Shown: positions 26,177 through 40,004, counted from the first letter of the stretch. The stretch is 64,000 bases of DNA from Gymnogyps californianus (GCF_018139145.2 NC_059474.1:41744344-41808343); one strand, 5' to 3'. The notes: generated from the sequence alone by a model not told the origin. Program-made: numbers and translations.

Positions 26177-28867
26177 TTAGACCAGGCTGCTCAAAGCCCC
26201 ATCCAACCTGGCCTTGAACACTTCCAGGGAAGGGGCATCCACAACCTCTCTGGGCAACCTGTTCCAGTGCCTCACCACCCTCACAGTGAAGAACTTCTTC
26301 CTTACTTCTAATCTAAATCTACCCTCTTTCAGTTTAAAGCCATTACCCCTTGTCCTATCACTACACACCCTTGTAAAAAGCCCCTCTCCAGCTTTCTTGT
26401 AGGCCCCTTTGAGGTACTGGAAGGTTGCTATAAGGTGTCCCCAGAGCCTTCTCTTCTCCAGGCTGAACAACCCCAACTCTCTCAGCCTGTCTTCATAGGA
26501 GAGGTGCTCCAGCCCTCTGATCATCTTCGTGGCCCTCCTCTGGACTCACTCCAACAGGTCCATGTCCTTCTTACGTTGGGGGCCCCAGAGCTGAATGCAG
26601 TACTCCAGGTGGCGTCTCACGAGAGCGGAGTAGAGGAGCAGAATCACCTCCCTCGACCTGGATACAGTTGGCTTTCTGGGCTGCAAGTGCACATTGCCGG
26701 GTCATGTTGAGCTTCTCATCAACTAACACCCCCAAGTTGTTCTCCTCAGGGCTGCTCTCAATCCACTCATCGCCCAGCCTGTATTTGTGCTTGGGATTGT
26801 CCCCATCCATGTGCAGGACCTTTCACTTGGCCTTGTTGAACTTCATGAGGTTTGCATGGGCCCACCTCTCAAGCCTGTCAAGGTCCCTCTGGATGGCATC
26901 CCTTCACTCCAGCATGTTGACCGCACCACACAGCTTGGTGTCATCGGCAAACTTGCTCAGGGTGCACTCGATCGCACTGTCCATCTCACCAACAAAGATG
27001 TTAAACAGCGCTGGTCCCAATACTGACCCCTGAGGAACACCACTCGTCACTGATCTCCACTTGGACATCGAGCTGTTGACCGCAACTCTTTGAGTGCAAC
27101 CATCCAGCCAATTCCTTGTCCACCGAGTGGTCCATCCATCAAATCCACGTCTCTCCAATTTAGAGACAAGGATGTCATGCGGGACAGTGTCAAATGCTTT
27201 GCACAAGTCCAGGTAGATGACATCCGTTGCTCTTCCCTTATCCACCAATGCTGTAACCCTGTCGCAGAAGGCCACCAAAGTTGTCAGGCCATCAGATTTG
27301 CCCTTAGTGAAACCATGTTGGCTGTCACCAATCACCTCCTTATTTTCCATGTGCCTTAGCATAGTTTCCAGGAGGATCTGATCCATGATCTTGCCAGGCA
27401 CAGAGGTGAGACTGACTGGCCTGTAGTTCCCCGGGTCTTCCTTTTTTCCCTTTTTAAAAATGGGGATTATGTTTCCCCTTTTCCACTCAGTGGGAACTTC
27501 ACCAGGCTGCCATGACTTCTCAGATATGATGGATAGTGGCTTAGCAACTTCATCCACCAGTTCCCTCAGGAACCGCGGATGCATCTCATCAGGTCCCATG
27601 GACTTGTGCACCTTCAGGCTCCTTAGATGGTCTCACACCTGGTCTTCTCCTACAGTGGGCGGTTCTTCATTCTCCCAGTCCCTGCCTTTGCCTTCTGCCA
27701 CTTGGGTGGTGTGGCTGGAGCACTCGCTGGTGAAGACTGAGGCAAAAAAGTCATCGAGTACCTCAGCCTTCTCCATATCCCAGGTAACCAGGTCTCCCAT
27801 TTCCTTCTGGAGAGGGCCCACATTTTCCCTAGTCTTCCTTTTATCACTGACATACCTATAGAAGCTTTTCTTGTTGCCCTTGATGTCCCTGGCCAGATTT
27901 AATTCTATCAGGGCTTTAGCTTTCCTAACCTGATCCCTGGCTGCTCGGACAATTTCTCTGTATTCCTCCCAGGCTACCTGTCCTTGCTTCCACTCTCTGT
28001 AGGCTTCCTTTTTGTGTTTGAGTTTGTCCAGGAGCTCCTTGTTCATCCATGCAGGCCTCCTGGTGTTTTTGCCTGATTTCCTCTTTGTTGGCATGCATCG
28101 CTCTGAGCTTGGAGGAGGTGACCCTTGAATATCTTTGTCCAGCTTTCTTGGGCCCCTCTTCCGTCCACAGCTTTATCCCATGGTACTCTACCAAGCAGAT
28201 CCCTGAAGAGGCCAAAGTCTGCTCTCCTGAAGTCCAGGGTAGCTAGCTTGCTGTGCGCCCTCGTCACTGCCCTAAGGATCTTGAACTCCACCATTTCATG
28301 GTCACTGCAGCCAAGGCTGCCCTTGAGCTTCACATTCCCCACCAGCCCCTCCTTGTTGGTGAGAACAAGGTCCGGCATAGTACCTCTCCTTGTTGGCTCC
28401 TCTATCACTTGGAGAAGAAAGTTATCATCAGAGCATTCCAGGAACCTCCTGGATTGCTTATGCCCTGCTGTTTTGTCCCTCCAACAGATATCGGGGTGGT
28501 TGAAGTCCCCCATGAGGACCAGGGCTTTTGAACGTGAGGCTGCTCCTATCTGTCTATAGAGGGCCTCATCCGCTCGGTCTTCCTGGTTGGATGGCCTGTA
28601 GCAGACCCCTGCTATAATGTCACCTATCCCTGCCCTCCCTTTAATCCTGACCCATAAGCTCTCGGTTGGCTCTCCATCCATCCCCAAGCGGAGCTCTATG
28701 CACTCCAGCTGGTCATTAACATAGAGGGCAGCACCCCCTCCTTGTCTCCCCTGCCTGTCCTTCCTAAAGAGCCTGTATCCTTCCATTCCAACACTCCAGT
28801 CATAGGACCCTTCCCACCACATCTCCGTGATGCCAATAAGATCATAGCTCTGCAGGCGTGCACACAT
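26177..28867 (-). pseudogene. CR1 ORF2 remnant (endonuclease-reverse transcriptase)
   Basis: Blocks in order on the minus strand: (1) 28867 to about 28090, an apurinic-type endonuclease domain with ITEMWWEGSYDW, LMGDFNHPDICW and GCSDHEMVEF; (2) 28094-27636, the linker region ([15 protein letters not shown]...VGPLQKEMG) in another frame, so an indel lies near 28085; (3) 27632-26907, reverse transcriptase fingers and palm with [35 protein letters not shown] and the active-site FADD box; (4) 26822-26177, thumb and C-terminal domain ([39 protein letters not shown]). In-frame TGA stops occur at 27633-27635, 26904-26906, 26823-26825 and 26546-26548, and a short deletion shifts frame near 26655. At least two of the stops fit CGA to TGA decay. 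The coding sequence ends with TAA at 26177-26179. It is not functional. Confidence 0.93.
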
Positions 28868-29097
28868 CTCTAACTCCTTGTTTATTCCCCATGCTACATG
28901 TGTTTACATAGAGGCATTTAAGTTGGGCCCCCGATGAAGCTGACTTACTGGCTGGAGTGGCTGGAATTCCTTTGTGCTGCTCTTCAGGTGCTCTCCTGCT
29001 GACCTGTGATCCTTCTCCAGGCTCTGGGCATGTATTGCTGACACTGGATCAAACTGGTAGGAGTGGGATGGATTGAGGTTCCCCTCCCCTGGCAACT

Positions 29098-29215
29098 TTA
29101 GTTTAAAGCCCTCTTCACCAGCTTGGCAAGCCTATAACCGAAGATGCTTTTCCCCTTCTTTGACAGATGGATGCCATCAGCCCCCCCCAGTACACCAGGT
29201 TTCTCAAAGCGAGTC
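29098..29215 (-). pseudogene. CR1 ORF1 3' remnant (esterase-like domain end)
   Basis: The minus-strand frame reads RFEKPGVLGG, ADGIHLSKKG, KSIFGYRLAKLVKRALN and stops at TAA (29098-29100). DGIHLSKKG is the conserved end of the SGNH-esterase domain in CR1 ORF1 proteins. All of ORF1 upstream of it is missing. The surviving piece of under 40 codons is open, but cannot encode a functional domain. Confidence 0.75.
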
Positions 29216-31901
29216 CTTAACTACAATGAAATTAGATTTCTCCTTGTCTGCACCAGAGGCACAACAGTATTTTCTTGTAAAAACTGTGAAACAGTGAAAG
29301 CAGTTTTTAAAAAATGGAACTGACAGAAAAACACTGGAAAGCACTTCACAATGAAGGATGAAGGAGCTGAAATCTGATGAGGTTGAGCACTTCATTGTCC
29401 CATGACAGCGTCTGCTTTTAATTTGATGATGTTGTAAAGATGGGCAGGCCGGGCTGTGGAGACCCAGCGAAATGAATCTTCCTGTTTTATCATCATAGTA
29501 AATCATATTAAAAAAAAAAAATCTCCATTTGATAATAAAAATAAAATGAAAGTCTGGTCTAGGGATAGCTCTCCACATTTGCATAAGCTCATTCACTCTG
29601 TACTAAAAGTGCATGGAAATGTGCCTTAGCAATAATGAGCTAGAGAGACAATATCTACATTGTGATCTACAGGAGATTAATATTTTTGAGGTTTTCAACA
29701 GCAAGGCTGTCAGGAATTGCAGAAGATACCCAATAGCCTATTTTATTTCCTCAAAAAAGAGTTATATCTAGTGTTTTGCTTTCAGAATTTGGATGTGAAC
29801 TGGTTGTTTTCAAAAACAGATTATAGAGAGTTTTCATTAATTGTTAGTAAAATGTTCTGACGGCAAGAGTTGCTGACTGCTGTTATGAATGCTCGCTTCT
29901 GTTAGAAACTTTCAGCTATGTGAATATTTTGATATGCAGCTCAGAGGAAAATGGTCTATCCCAGTTGAAATATCACATTTTTCTTTTATTCTAAATATAA
30001 ATGTATATTTACGTAAGTGTCACAAGTACACTTATTACACTATTTACTGATAAATGGTCACATCTCGAGGTGAAGCACTAGAAATCTGTATGGCTGAATA
30101 CATGATTCTGCTTCTGACCAATGTGTCTTGCAAACCTGCAGCTGGGTCTTTAAATGGTTTAAATGTATGAAGAATATATTGCCAACGAAATTACGCTGTT
30201 GTACACAAACTCTGGACCTGACCTTGAAGGCAAATAAGGATAATGAATTTGCCATAGAGTCCTGCTAATTTGTACAGGCCATAGTGGAAACTATTCTGAA
30301 GAAACCATACTGGTCTCAGAGCCAGAAACAAGAATCCCTACGTAGTGTAACTGCCCCCACACAGAAGAGTACCTTCATCCAGTGAGATGGCCAACCTCCC
30401 TGACCCTAGGAGTTGCGCAATAAAATTTTCATATAGCTGGAAGGTACAAGATATATTTCTGAGAACAGCAAGCAGAAGGGGACCTCTGGGAGTAATTCAA
30501 GAGCAGGATAATGGCAGTTCCCCAGGAGTAATCCTGCCTCATGTGGGATAGGGCTGGACTGGGTACACAGCTGGCTTTTGGGTGACTCACCGATAAAGAC
30601 CGCAGCTGCCTTGCAGGCTTTCTCTCTCCCAGATCCAGAGGCTCACACAGCCCAGCTAGTCTTGTGCCAGCATGGTCCTACTGCCTGCCACGTGACAGTG
30701 CAAGGATCAGGAGGGGTCACCCTAACCTATACGTATCTATAATGAAAATACTGCAAGAAAAAATTGAGAACTGAAAACAATAGCATATAAACACTGCAAC
30801 TGCATTAACTCAAATCCCAAGACTCCTGTCTATACTCGCTTCCAGGAAACACTATTCTTTTGCATTTATCTAGACTAACAGTATATGGATAAAATAAATG
30901 ATACGGTTATTTTAAGAAACATCTGAAGAGTTGGAGAAATTTGGGGCAATCAGTCATCCCTGAATCATTTCCAAAATTTTGCTAGTGAAAGCCCTATCAC
31001 TTCAGAATTAAATTGGAAAGCACACAAAAGGCATATCAAATTCTGAACTGGCAGGAAGGTAAGCTGGACAGTAGTAAGGACTCTTGCAACTGACCTATAA
31101 AGGCTTTATTTTTAAGAGTTTACAAAAAAACCTTCCAAACCCACCAAAAACCAACACAAAAAACACAACAGAAAAAGCAAATCCTTAATAACAAATAATC
31201 AGAATAATCTTTGTTAGAAATGGGAGCTACCAGCCCCAATGAAATTGCCATTTCATCTGATCTCCTCCATCACAGTCACATTCACCAGCACGAACAAATG
31301 CGCTCTATATTGTCTAGATGGTTACTGACAGATAGTCTCGTTAAGTAGATTATATTCATAGGAGGGAACTGGTAATACAGTTATCATTTTACAGACTACA
31401 CAAAGAGTGCTCAGTGCTTCTGATCCAACCGGTTTCTTAGCTCCTCATGGAAATACTTCAAATGCAGGTTCAAAGAGGATTGTCAGTGGCCGCTTTAAGG
31501 CCCTGAGTCCACACTTTGAGGTGTTTCCACTTTTCCCCAGCTTCTTGGCCTCAAATGCAGAGGCTGTCCTTGGAAGTGTGACCCGAATCTCAGTAAGAGA
31601 TCAAGGTGCTGCTGTAACCCACGCTCAGTGTCAGATGGGCTTCACACCTCAAATCATCTGTTTTCCCCAAGGAGTCAAACTGCTCCATCTGCCCAGAAGC
31701 TTCTCATCATGGGACACCGCTTTAGCCCTCCAGGTACTTACATCACCTCTGTTTGTACTGCTCAGTAATCTACCCTTAATCTTTGAGATTATCGTCTGTT
31801 ATTTAGTGGCAATGGCCAGGGTCAGCACGGATTATGCTAACTGAATAAAAGCTGTACGATTCTGAAAGACTGAAGTCCTCTGATGAGAAGACTGCTTGTG
31901 T

Positions 31902-32115
31902 CTACACTGTCACTGTAACATCCTTTCTTTTTGATCTCTTGACCCGAGTCCCCTGACTACCCGGCTCTGACCCTGTCCTAGCTCGTTTCCCAGCTCCCCC
32001 CTGGGAAACTCTGCCACCTCCCCTGAAAGGGGGGAGCTCTGAGGGAACGTTTCTCTCTGTGGCTAGGGTAAGCCGGGGAGCATGGATCTCACCAGCAGGT
32101 TTCACTCCCTCCACT
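31902..32115. other. GC-rich block with a 10-bp perfect stem-loop
   Basis: A C/G-rich island of about 210 bp stands out in AT-rich intron. agctcccccc (31992-32001) pairs with ggggggagct (32029-32038) across a 27-base loop. A 70-codon minus frame spans it, without recognisable motifs. It could be the relic of a GC-rich LTR or a structured regulatory segment; I cannot tell which. Confidence 0.4.
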
Positions 32116-35059
32116 TAGGGCAGTCCTTCCTTTACTTTCATAAGTAAAAATATTCCCTGACTACCAGCTAAACAGAAATGGGAATTATGATGCCATAAAC
32201 AGCAGGATAATAAATCTGAATACTTTGCTAACGAATACATTTTCAAACCACTCATCTCCAGCTAGTAGAAGAGAGCCCATAGAAACTGTAGAGAAGAACA
32301 GTAATTAGGTCAGTCTGACATTTGTTGTCCTATGTTTGTGAAAATATTTTCCTGAAAACAGTTATACAACAACGCATAACCAAACTCAATACACACAGTA
32401 AATTGTTGGCTGTCATTACGAGTAATAAGAGAGAAGAGTTATAGTTGCAAAGCAGCTGCTGTAGCATTCAGTCATATTCTGCTGGCAAGAAAATAAAACT
32501 AATGAAAGATTTAAAGGAAGAATGTTATGCACGAGCCTTCTCAGACATACAATTAAATACAAATTGCAAAACACAAATAAGTACATTATAAAACACGGAA
32601 TTGCAGGTCAAAGATTGAAATTACTAGCATTGACAGAATCACTTTTATAGCTTTCCTTCTGAAGCTATACACAAGATGCTATTCTTCTAAATGCTACGCT
32701 TATAAATAAAGATAAAATGGAACAGAACACTGCAAATATTTTCCCCTCATAACTATACTTTAAAAGCAGAACCATGCCTCCACTGTAATTACAGAAGATG
32801 CTATTCCATTAACAACTAATATTAGGAGCAAGTGGGAAAGCAAACAAGCCAGAGGGAAAAAATCTGCTTCCAAGTATTGCTAAAAGAACCCCATTCATAA
32901 TTGAGTTTGCTGTTTAGTGATGAGGCTTAATCTCTCAATGGAGGCAGAAAAGCAATACAGTCACAACTAAGCTGTGTTTTGGGGTCAGGTGAAGTGGATT
33001 CCTGACAACATCTTTCAATCACTTGCAGATGCAACTATTCCTGGAGGCCAAAACCTGCTCTAGCTGGAAGATACAATTTCTTGACAAAGAGTAATAGCAA
33101 GAAAGAAAGACTGAGTACATTTTCTTAGAAGAAGAATGAGCATCACAGAGGTCAGCATTTTGTCTTTGTTGCTTTTCTTTCCAGAGCCGGGACAGCAACT
33201 TCAAGCAAATCTGACACGGCATGCTCTGCATTAGCCGTTTTCTTCCTCCATACATCACCCTGTCTGTACCAATACCTTTAGATATCTTCCCATTAATCTG
33301 GGAGTGTTTCATACACCTGCATTTCCCAAGGAGAAAACTCAGTGTACTCCAACTCCCCATGTAGAAGCAACATACAAAGCAACCTTCCTCTTCCTGCGTC
33401 ACAGGGGAGGGATTCACCTTGAGACTTGATTTCACTTCCTGCGAGATTTATTAAATCAGAGAGCAATGAAGCAAGAGATGCACCGTCTGTTTGGGGCTCA
33501 GTTTTTAAAGATGACTGCTGTAGGACACAGAATTTCATTACTGACTGTGCAGGTGCCATCTGAATGGCGTAGTAGTGACTACATAATGACTAAGAAGAAA
33601 ATCAAAAAACAGTGAAAAAAGTCTTCCTGTTTTTGCTTCGGTAACTTGAGGAACTCTGAAAGTACACAGTAGATGCCAGCAAAAGATCCATGTATGCATT
33701 CCTGGTAGTTCTTCAAGATCAACACATTATTTGCTGTGTGCTAATAATAAAGATGGGTGCCAGGCAAAACTCCAAATGAATAATATCAGATTCTACAGAC
33801 TCCTATTGCCATGAGCAATGGTGTCCACATGATGAACACTACGCAACTGAGCCAATATTCCTACCATAGATCTTCACATCTCTGTGGAATAATGAAGTTC
33901 ATTCCACTGTCAAGATACGCTCAGAGCATGTGTGTATGTATTTCATTATCAAGACAAAAGCCAACAGCCAAGTATTCAGCAAGAAATATGTATCACATTC
34001 TTGACAAATAGCGTAAGTAATAAAAAGCTCCTGTTTCAGAGAAAGGAATATAGTCAAGAACATTTTTCTTCTTGCATGAAAGATTTTGAGTTTAGTTTTC
34101 CAGCTACAGAGTTTTATCGATGAAGCACAGCTAATTTGTACTCTACGTGGAGATTAATGTAAGATCTTTTAAATATATTTTCTAATAAGAACTCAACATG
34201 CAATCTATTGCAGTAAGTAGCAAAACATAAAAATAATCCATTTTCAGGAAGTGCATGGCTTGTCTGCTGATGTAAATAATCCTTTGAAATATCAATTCTT
34301 GCAAAAAGGTGTTTGTTTAGAAGTTGATATACGAGGAGGGCTTTCCTCAGTCACTAAACTGGTCTAGCTGGGCCTGTCTCCTACAGCCTCAATGCAATTA
34401 GACATCCTGCATTCATGCCAGCCTAGTTAGCTGCTGAAAACACCTTATTTTAAGAAGCATTATTTTTAATTTTAAGAATTAAAATAAAATTATTAAAATA
34501 CTGACCTATAATACCAATAAAATGTTTTCAGGGCTACTATGCAGGAAGCTACATTTAAAAAAATCCTTTGAAATATGATTTCACACATGCCCCTAATGTT
34601 AACTTTGAATATATTGTTCAAATTTTTGCTTGAATTACTTTTCAGAACTATAATTCTTAATCTTCAAAATAAAACTTTTTCAAGTGAAACATTTCCTGTT
34701 ATTGTAAGCCTTGCAAACTGACTTTATCACAAAAGGTTTAATTATTATGCTATATTTCCCTCTTAGGAAACAAACACATAAATGAAGTACTTCAGTGAAT
34801 TAAGAATGCTCCTCCCTACGTCTCAGTTACTAAATTAAGTCCCTTGATTGAACTGAAGAGTTCCACAAATCACTAAGCACTGTTCTTTGTCCATGGAAGT
34901 GCAGTTTTCATAGCAAAACAAATAGTTGTGCACAAGTAAACTGCCACCATCGAAGTGCCAACTCCAACTTGCATTTTGACCCTGTCTTCCCAATGACTTG
35001 TAAGCCCCTGGCAACACCAGCTTGCTTGGTTTTTAAAAATGTACTACCTATTTATTGTT

Positions 35060-36200
35060 TAGATAATTAATGAAGACACTGAACAGAACTAGGATGTGGG
35101 GTTCTGCAGAGACGTTTGCCTCAGGGACCTGCATCAGTATTTGAGACAATCTCACAGTTTAACATCAAATCATTCACACCTACTCTTTGACAGCAATTTC
35201 TTCTCAACCTGTTGTGCAGTCTTCTGATGAAACTTAAAGACTTATCCACACTCTACCAACTTTACGAGAAAGCAACATTGGCAACACCAAAAGCCTTGGA
35301 AGGAAGATCACGTTTACTGCCTCCTTATTCTTCTAAGTAGCCAAGTTCCTAATATTGCTTAACACATCTAATGTCTTGCTGCTACCAAAGGGAGAGAACT
35401 CACTCCTCTAATCCTCCCTGCTATAGCTTGCAGGTGTGTAGTCTCCTCCCCATGGAACAGCTTTGTCCTCCTCAAACTGCTTAATTCACTCAAATGCTAG
35501 AAAACTAGACATTTTTTCCTGAGTGTGGGGTTTTTTTCTGCCATTTCAGTGAGTTTACATGGCTCCTGGAGGTGGGTATGGTAAAGCACAGGAGGGAACA
35601 CTAAGTGAGCAGTGTGACAGACTGCCCCACAGCAGGATCATCCTCTCCCCAACCTGGTGGCAGGGAGCTGGTTGTGTTCTCCCTGTGTCTCATCCTCTGT
35701 CAAAGAAGGAAATTAAAGTTCTATGACAGGGTCTGTTCCTGACAAGCCCATATTAATAATTTTATTATCTTTTAGATAACTGCAAGTGGATTATTTAGTA
35801 TTTTTTCTAATTTTTGATTCATGCTCAGAGAGCCTTACTCACTTCTTTCTGATTAGGTGGTTTATAATAGCCTCCAAACACAAATTAAGTATTTTGTAAT
35901 ATCTACCGTCATCCTTTTCTTTTCCCTTCTTCCCTCATCCAGAGTCACTCAATAAACCTGCCTCTTGCCTGTCCCAGAATTTCATAGCAAGTATACATAA
36001 TCTTGTATACCACACAAATCCTCCTCCTCACTCTCTAGATCAGATTTGCAAATCACCGGGGAAATCTCTGTGTCTGCTGTACATGATAGAGCACTCCTGG
36101 GTGCATTCTGAATTTTAGGCTGCTTCTGAGACCCAGAACAGTATGCCCATCCTTTCCAGTTGTGCTTCACCCAACAGTATCATTTGCACCTGCAATAATG
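35060..36200 (-). mobile_element. Ancient CR1-clade LINE remnant, minus orientation, interrupted
   Basis: Highly diverged minus-strand CR1 pieces can be followed from memory of old amniote CR1 consensus sequence. About 35060-35340 resembles the reverse transcriptase region (plus strand: gaacagaactaggatgtggg, cacctactctttgacagcaa, tcaacctgttgtgcag, caaaagcctt). About 35697-35800 continues it (tcaaagaaggaaattaaag, tgttcctgacaagcccatat, ttttattatcttttagataa). About 35865-36045 resembles the endonuclease region (ggtggtttataatagcctcc, catccagagtcactcaataa, ttgtataccacacaaatcct). No open frame remains. About 350 bp at 35345-35696 does not fit the consensus. Boundaries are approximate. Confidence 0.55.
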
Positions 36201-39200
36201 CCCCAGATCTGCAGGTTTCTGGGTGCTTGAAATCAGAATCGCAGAATCACTCCAGTTTTGGAAGAACCTGGGGAAGCCACAGCCAGCACAACCTCCGTCT
36301 CAAACAACTTTTCCCTGGCTCACCTCTTCTGCTTGTTGTTTTTATTATCAGAGTGTGTTGACCCTACCTTCAGGGCAGGAAAGTGTGTCTGCAAGGTGCA
36401 CTCAGGCTAATGACATCCAGTATTTCCCTTGGAGAACACCAGCTGGAGCGTCCCTGGAGCCAACTCTGACATCACTCCTGCAGGTAACTAATATGGACAG
36501 ATGGCTAATTTGGCTTTAAGCCTGTCCTCCAGGATGTTCTACTCAGTAATCAAGCTTACTTCTGATGATAAAACGTAACAATTCTAACAAAACATTTGGT
36601 TTTATACCAGCATTTCTGATTCTTCTCATTTATTTTCCATAACATTGACATTTGCATTCAGAAATCTCAAATTCAAAACATTTTCTTTGTTGAAATCAGC
36701 TTCTTTTTAGGCCTATAAAATACTTATGTGCACTTTTCTCCGAGTATCTGTCACTCAAAATTATTCCATTAATAATACTTTGAAATTTATCTTCATGGAT
36801 CAAAAGTTCCATATTCTGAGTTGTATTTGTTGTGACCAGTCAACTGAGTCACCTGGTACGATATTGCTGTCTCTCCTTGCTTTACTGTAAATATACAGCT
36901 GCCTATTTGCTTTCCAATAAGGCCTGTAGACAGAAAGCTGAAATGTAGCTTTCATGCATTTTTGAGATAATAAAGCTATGTATGCATCAGCTGAAGACAA
37001 ACTGAAAGGGGTTGTAGCTGACATTAAATATTGGTGGAATTTATTTTTGTGTTATTTCCTTAAATTTATACAAGTGACAGCTAAACATCCAAAAATATTT
37101 TAGGAAATGCTTGATTTTTTTTTTTAAATTTCTGCCAAAGTGCTAATTAACTAGTTAATTTAAATTACTTCAATTATAAAGAATATTGACAGCTGGAGAA
37201 GATGGGGGAAGAAGGCCTGAGATATGGTAGAAAAATTTGGCCTCAACAGTCCTCTGTGGACACTTCCATTTGACTTTAACACTTCAGCACATAGTGTATT
37301 GAGTTTAGTATGAGATAGTTTATACACAATTGGATGGTTGACAAATTCTTGACAAATTCAAATGCAGATAGCTGCAAAAAGTGTATGCACTACCAGTGAC
37401 ATCCAGCAATAAGGAGGAGCACAGCCCTTTAAGTCCTGTATTCCAGTGGGAAAGTGCTATTTCTTTCCTCAAGACCATAGGTGTAATAATGGTTCAAAAT
37501 ATCAAAATGACCCAAATCCAGAATGTCTAATTCTTTTGTCAAGACAGGAAGGAGATATTTGCTATAATTACACTGAATTTTGCTTTGTTCCTAGCTTCGC
37601 CATATGCCTCTCTGGTAAGGTACTTGTTCTGTGCTTCATCTATTAAATTCAATATTAATATCTTTCTACTTGAGTGGGATGCTTTGATAACACATTCACT
37701 AAAGCTTGTGATGCAAACAAAAGCTTTTAAGAAAGATCTTCTTTAAAAGCTCCTAGTGAAAGGTCAAAGAAAAAGTAATTTCTTTTCATTAAGTGCTCAT
37801 GGAATTTACAAAATAATTTTCTCATTTCATTTCTTAAAACCTTGTTTCAATCCCAAGAAGAAGTGTGTCCATTGTCTTTCAGAGACTTTCACGGGTTCAT
37901 TTTAGCCAGCGGCCATCTGACACGAATATCTGTCTTCCAAAGGAAAAAATAAGTGGGTTCATTTGGCACTGACCAAGGGGCCAGCAGCAAAGCCTATTTC
38001 TCCCACATACGTCAGTCATGGCAAAGATAGAGGTTATGTATTCTGCGTACCTGATAGTACATTTTGCCATACATTAGAGATGCATGATGATTGCCAAGAA
38101 CAACAATGCTTTTTAAGGTAAACCAGCCTATTTATATTGAAAGGAAACCAACTAGGAATACTCTCACTTAGAGAGTATATTAAAGCACCTAAATACCTAA
38201 TCAAAAGCTTACCAAGCTCCCAATCCTGAAACGTCATTCCATTTTTTAGCAAAACATAGCTCCAGCAATAAAAGTAGTAGATCAAACACTAGCTAAATAT
38301 TCTCATTATTACCTTTGTGAGAACTAAGTTAATTCCAATTTCCAAAAAAGGTGAGGCATGGAAAAAGAACAACCAAAGCATTTAACACATGGAGAAAGGG
38401 ATTGTCCTTCCATTTCTCTTAACAGTGAGATAGATGTAGGATAGATCACATTTCAGCATTTGTTTAGTTCTATCAGTTTTTACATATCTTGAGAGGTTTA
38501 ACTTTTGCCCTGTTTTATACAGTAGGAGTTTTGTTATTAACTTGACTGAGACCAGGATATCTTTTCCAGAGTTTCCCAGCCCTGCCTTGCAGGTTCCTGT
38601 GAACTATAGTTGGTATTTTAAACTGCTATTCAAGTATTCACAAAGCAATGAATATATAATTGAGACATTTCTTTTTTTTTCCTGTTTTTAACCGTTGCTT
38701 AGCTAATTATGCTCCAGAGACACTATCTGACTTAGCAGCAGCCATGCTGAATAATTCAGAAATAAGGAATATCAAATGTACAGAAAGGAAAGCTGTCACG
38801 AAAATCCCCAGGGGTCTGTTTTAGCTAACAAATCTGACAGCACATCAGTTACCAGCCCTGCCTCTGGCGCTGTGATGAGCGACTACTGCTCCAGCTATTG
38901 TTATCATCTACAGATTTTTTGAGTCCCAACAAGAGAATCTCCAAAACAGTACATTCTTCAGACTGAAATACCTAACTTTGAAAAATGGATTAAGGACACC
39001 AAAGTTTACTTTTTCCATTACTATCATATCTCTGGAAGGATGCATATACTGTTAACATTACTCTTACAGGGACAGAAACCAGAGAGAGGCAAAAAAAAGG
39101 CTCAGAAAGTCATAATTCTCCAAAGTAAATATTAACAGACTCTGACCTTATGGCTAACACCAAGTTTATTTAAACAGATAGCAAATATACAAGACACCAG

Positions 39201-40004
39201 AAGTCTCAAGGTGTATTTTGAATATCAAAATGCTAGTCATCCCTGTCACACTTCGAGCTGGCAAAATTTACTTACTAAAATCTTGCTCACCGGTAATATA
39301 TGCTCATCTATGGTTTTCAGAAATTTCAGAATAATTAACTGCTATAATTCTTTCCTTAAAAATGTATTGGTTTTTTTCATGCTATTAAACATGCAAATCA
39401 CAATATGAAAATTAAATCACAAAAAGAAAATTAATGTGTTTACTTGAGCTTTTTAATAAAACAGTGATGCTACCAAAGAGTTCAGAGTCAAAATAGCTTT
39501 TAACTTAGATTCACATGGACTGTCTCCCCCCTAAACAAATAGTAGTTGATATGCGGAGATATTAAGTATTAGTCATATTAGGAAGTATTAAATAACTCAG
39601 AACACTCCTCCTCCCAACATACAGGACCTATCCAAAATACATTTCACTTCTGCCTCCAGCTTTATGAGAACTATTCCCAGTGCCATGCTATTACTATCAA
39701 TGATGTTGTTGCAAATAAGAAAGTAAACAAAAAAGCTATGTTAATTTCAGGCTTCATTAGAAATGGAAGTGAAAAAACATCAACTCTTATTGAACGAAAA
39801 TGGACTCAAGTATTGGAAAAGCAACATCAAAGTTCTCAGGGAATCTTTCAAATACATCTCGCTGCTCTCCCATACATCTTGTGCCCGTTACCTCATCAGA
39901 ACCAAGACCGGATCATCTGAACTTTTGCAAGAATAGCTGTTCCAAGTATCTGAGATGCGCAAGGCCAGATAGTTCAGGAATGGATGAAACAAGTATCAGA
40001 TAAG

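Larger units (their letters stand above)
26090..29215 (-). mobile_element. 5'-truncated, decayed CR1 LINE (non-LTR retrotransposon)
   Basis: On the minus strand this about 3.1-kb copy carries the end of ORF1, the inter-ORF region, almost all of ORF2 and the 3' UTR. Its 3' terminus is the CR1 tail: ggtcccttccaacccaaacc followed by attctatgattctatg. ORF2 shows an endonuclease block and a reverse transcriptase block (see separate entry). The 5' boundary near 29215 is placed where coding similarity to the ORF1 end stops. It lies in the same orientation as GALNTL6. At least four in-frame stops and two frameshifts show that it is dead. CR1 usually makes no clear target-site duplication, and none was sought with confidence. 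Confidence 0.95.

Noticed and set aside
26214..28559. Plus-strand open frames of 62-144 codons across the CR1
   Set aside because: They are antisense shadows of CR1 ORF2 coding sequence.
31407..31844. 145-codon plus-strand open frame
   Set aside because: No recognisable domain and no splice or promoter signals. Its length is explicable by locally higher GC.
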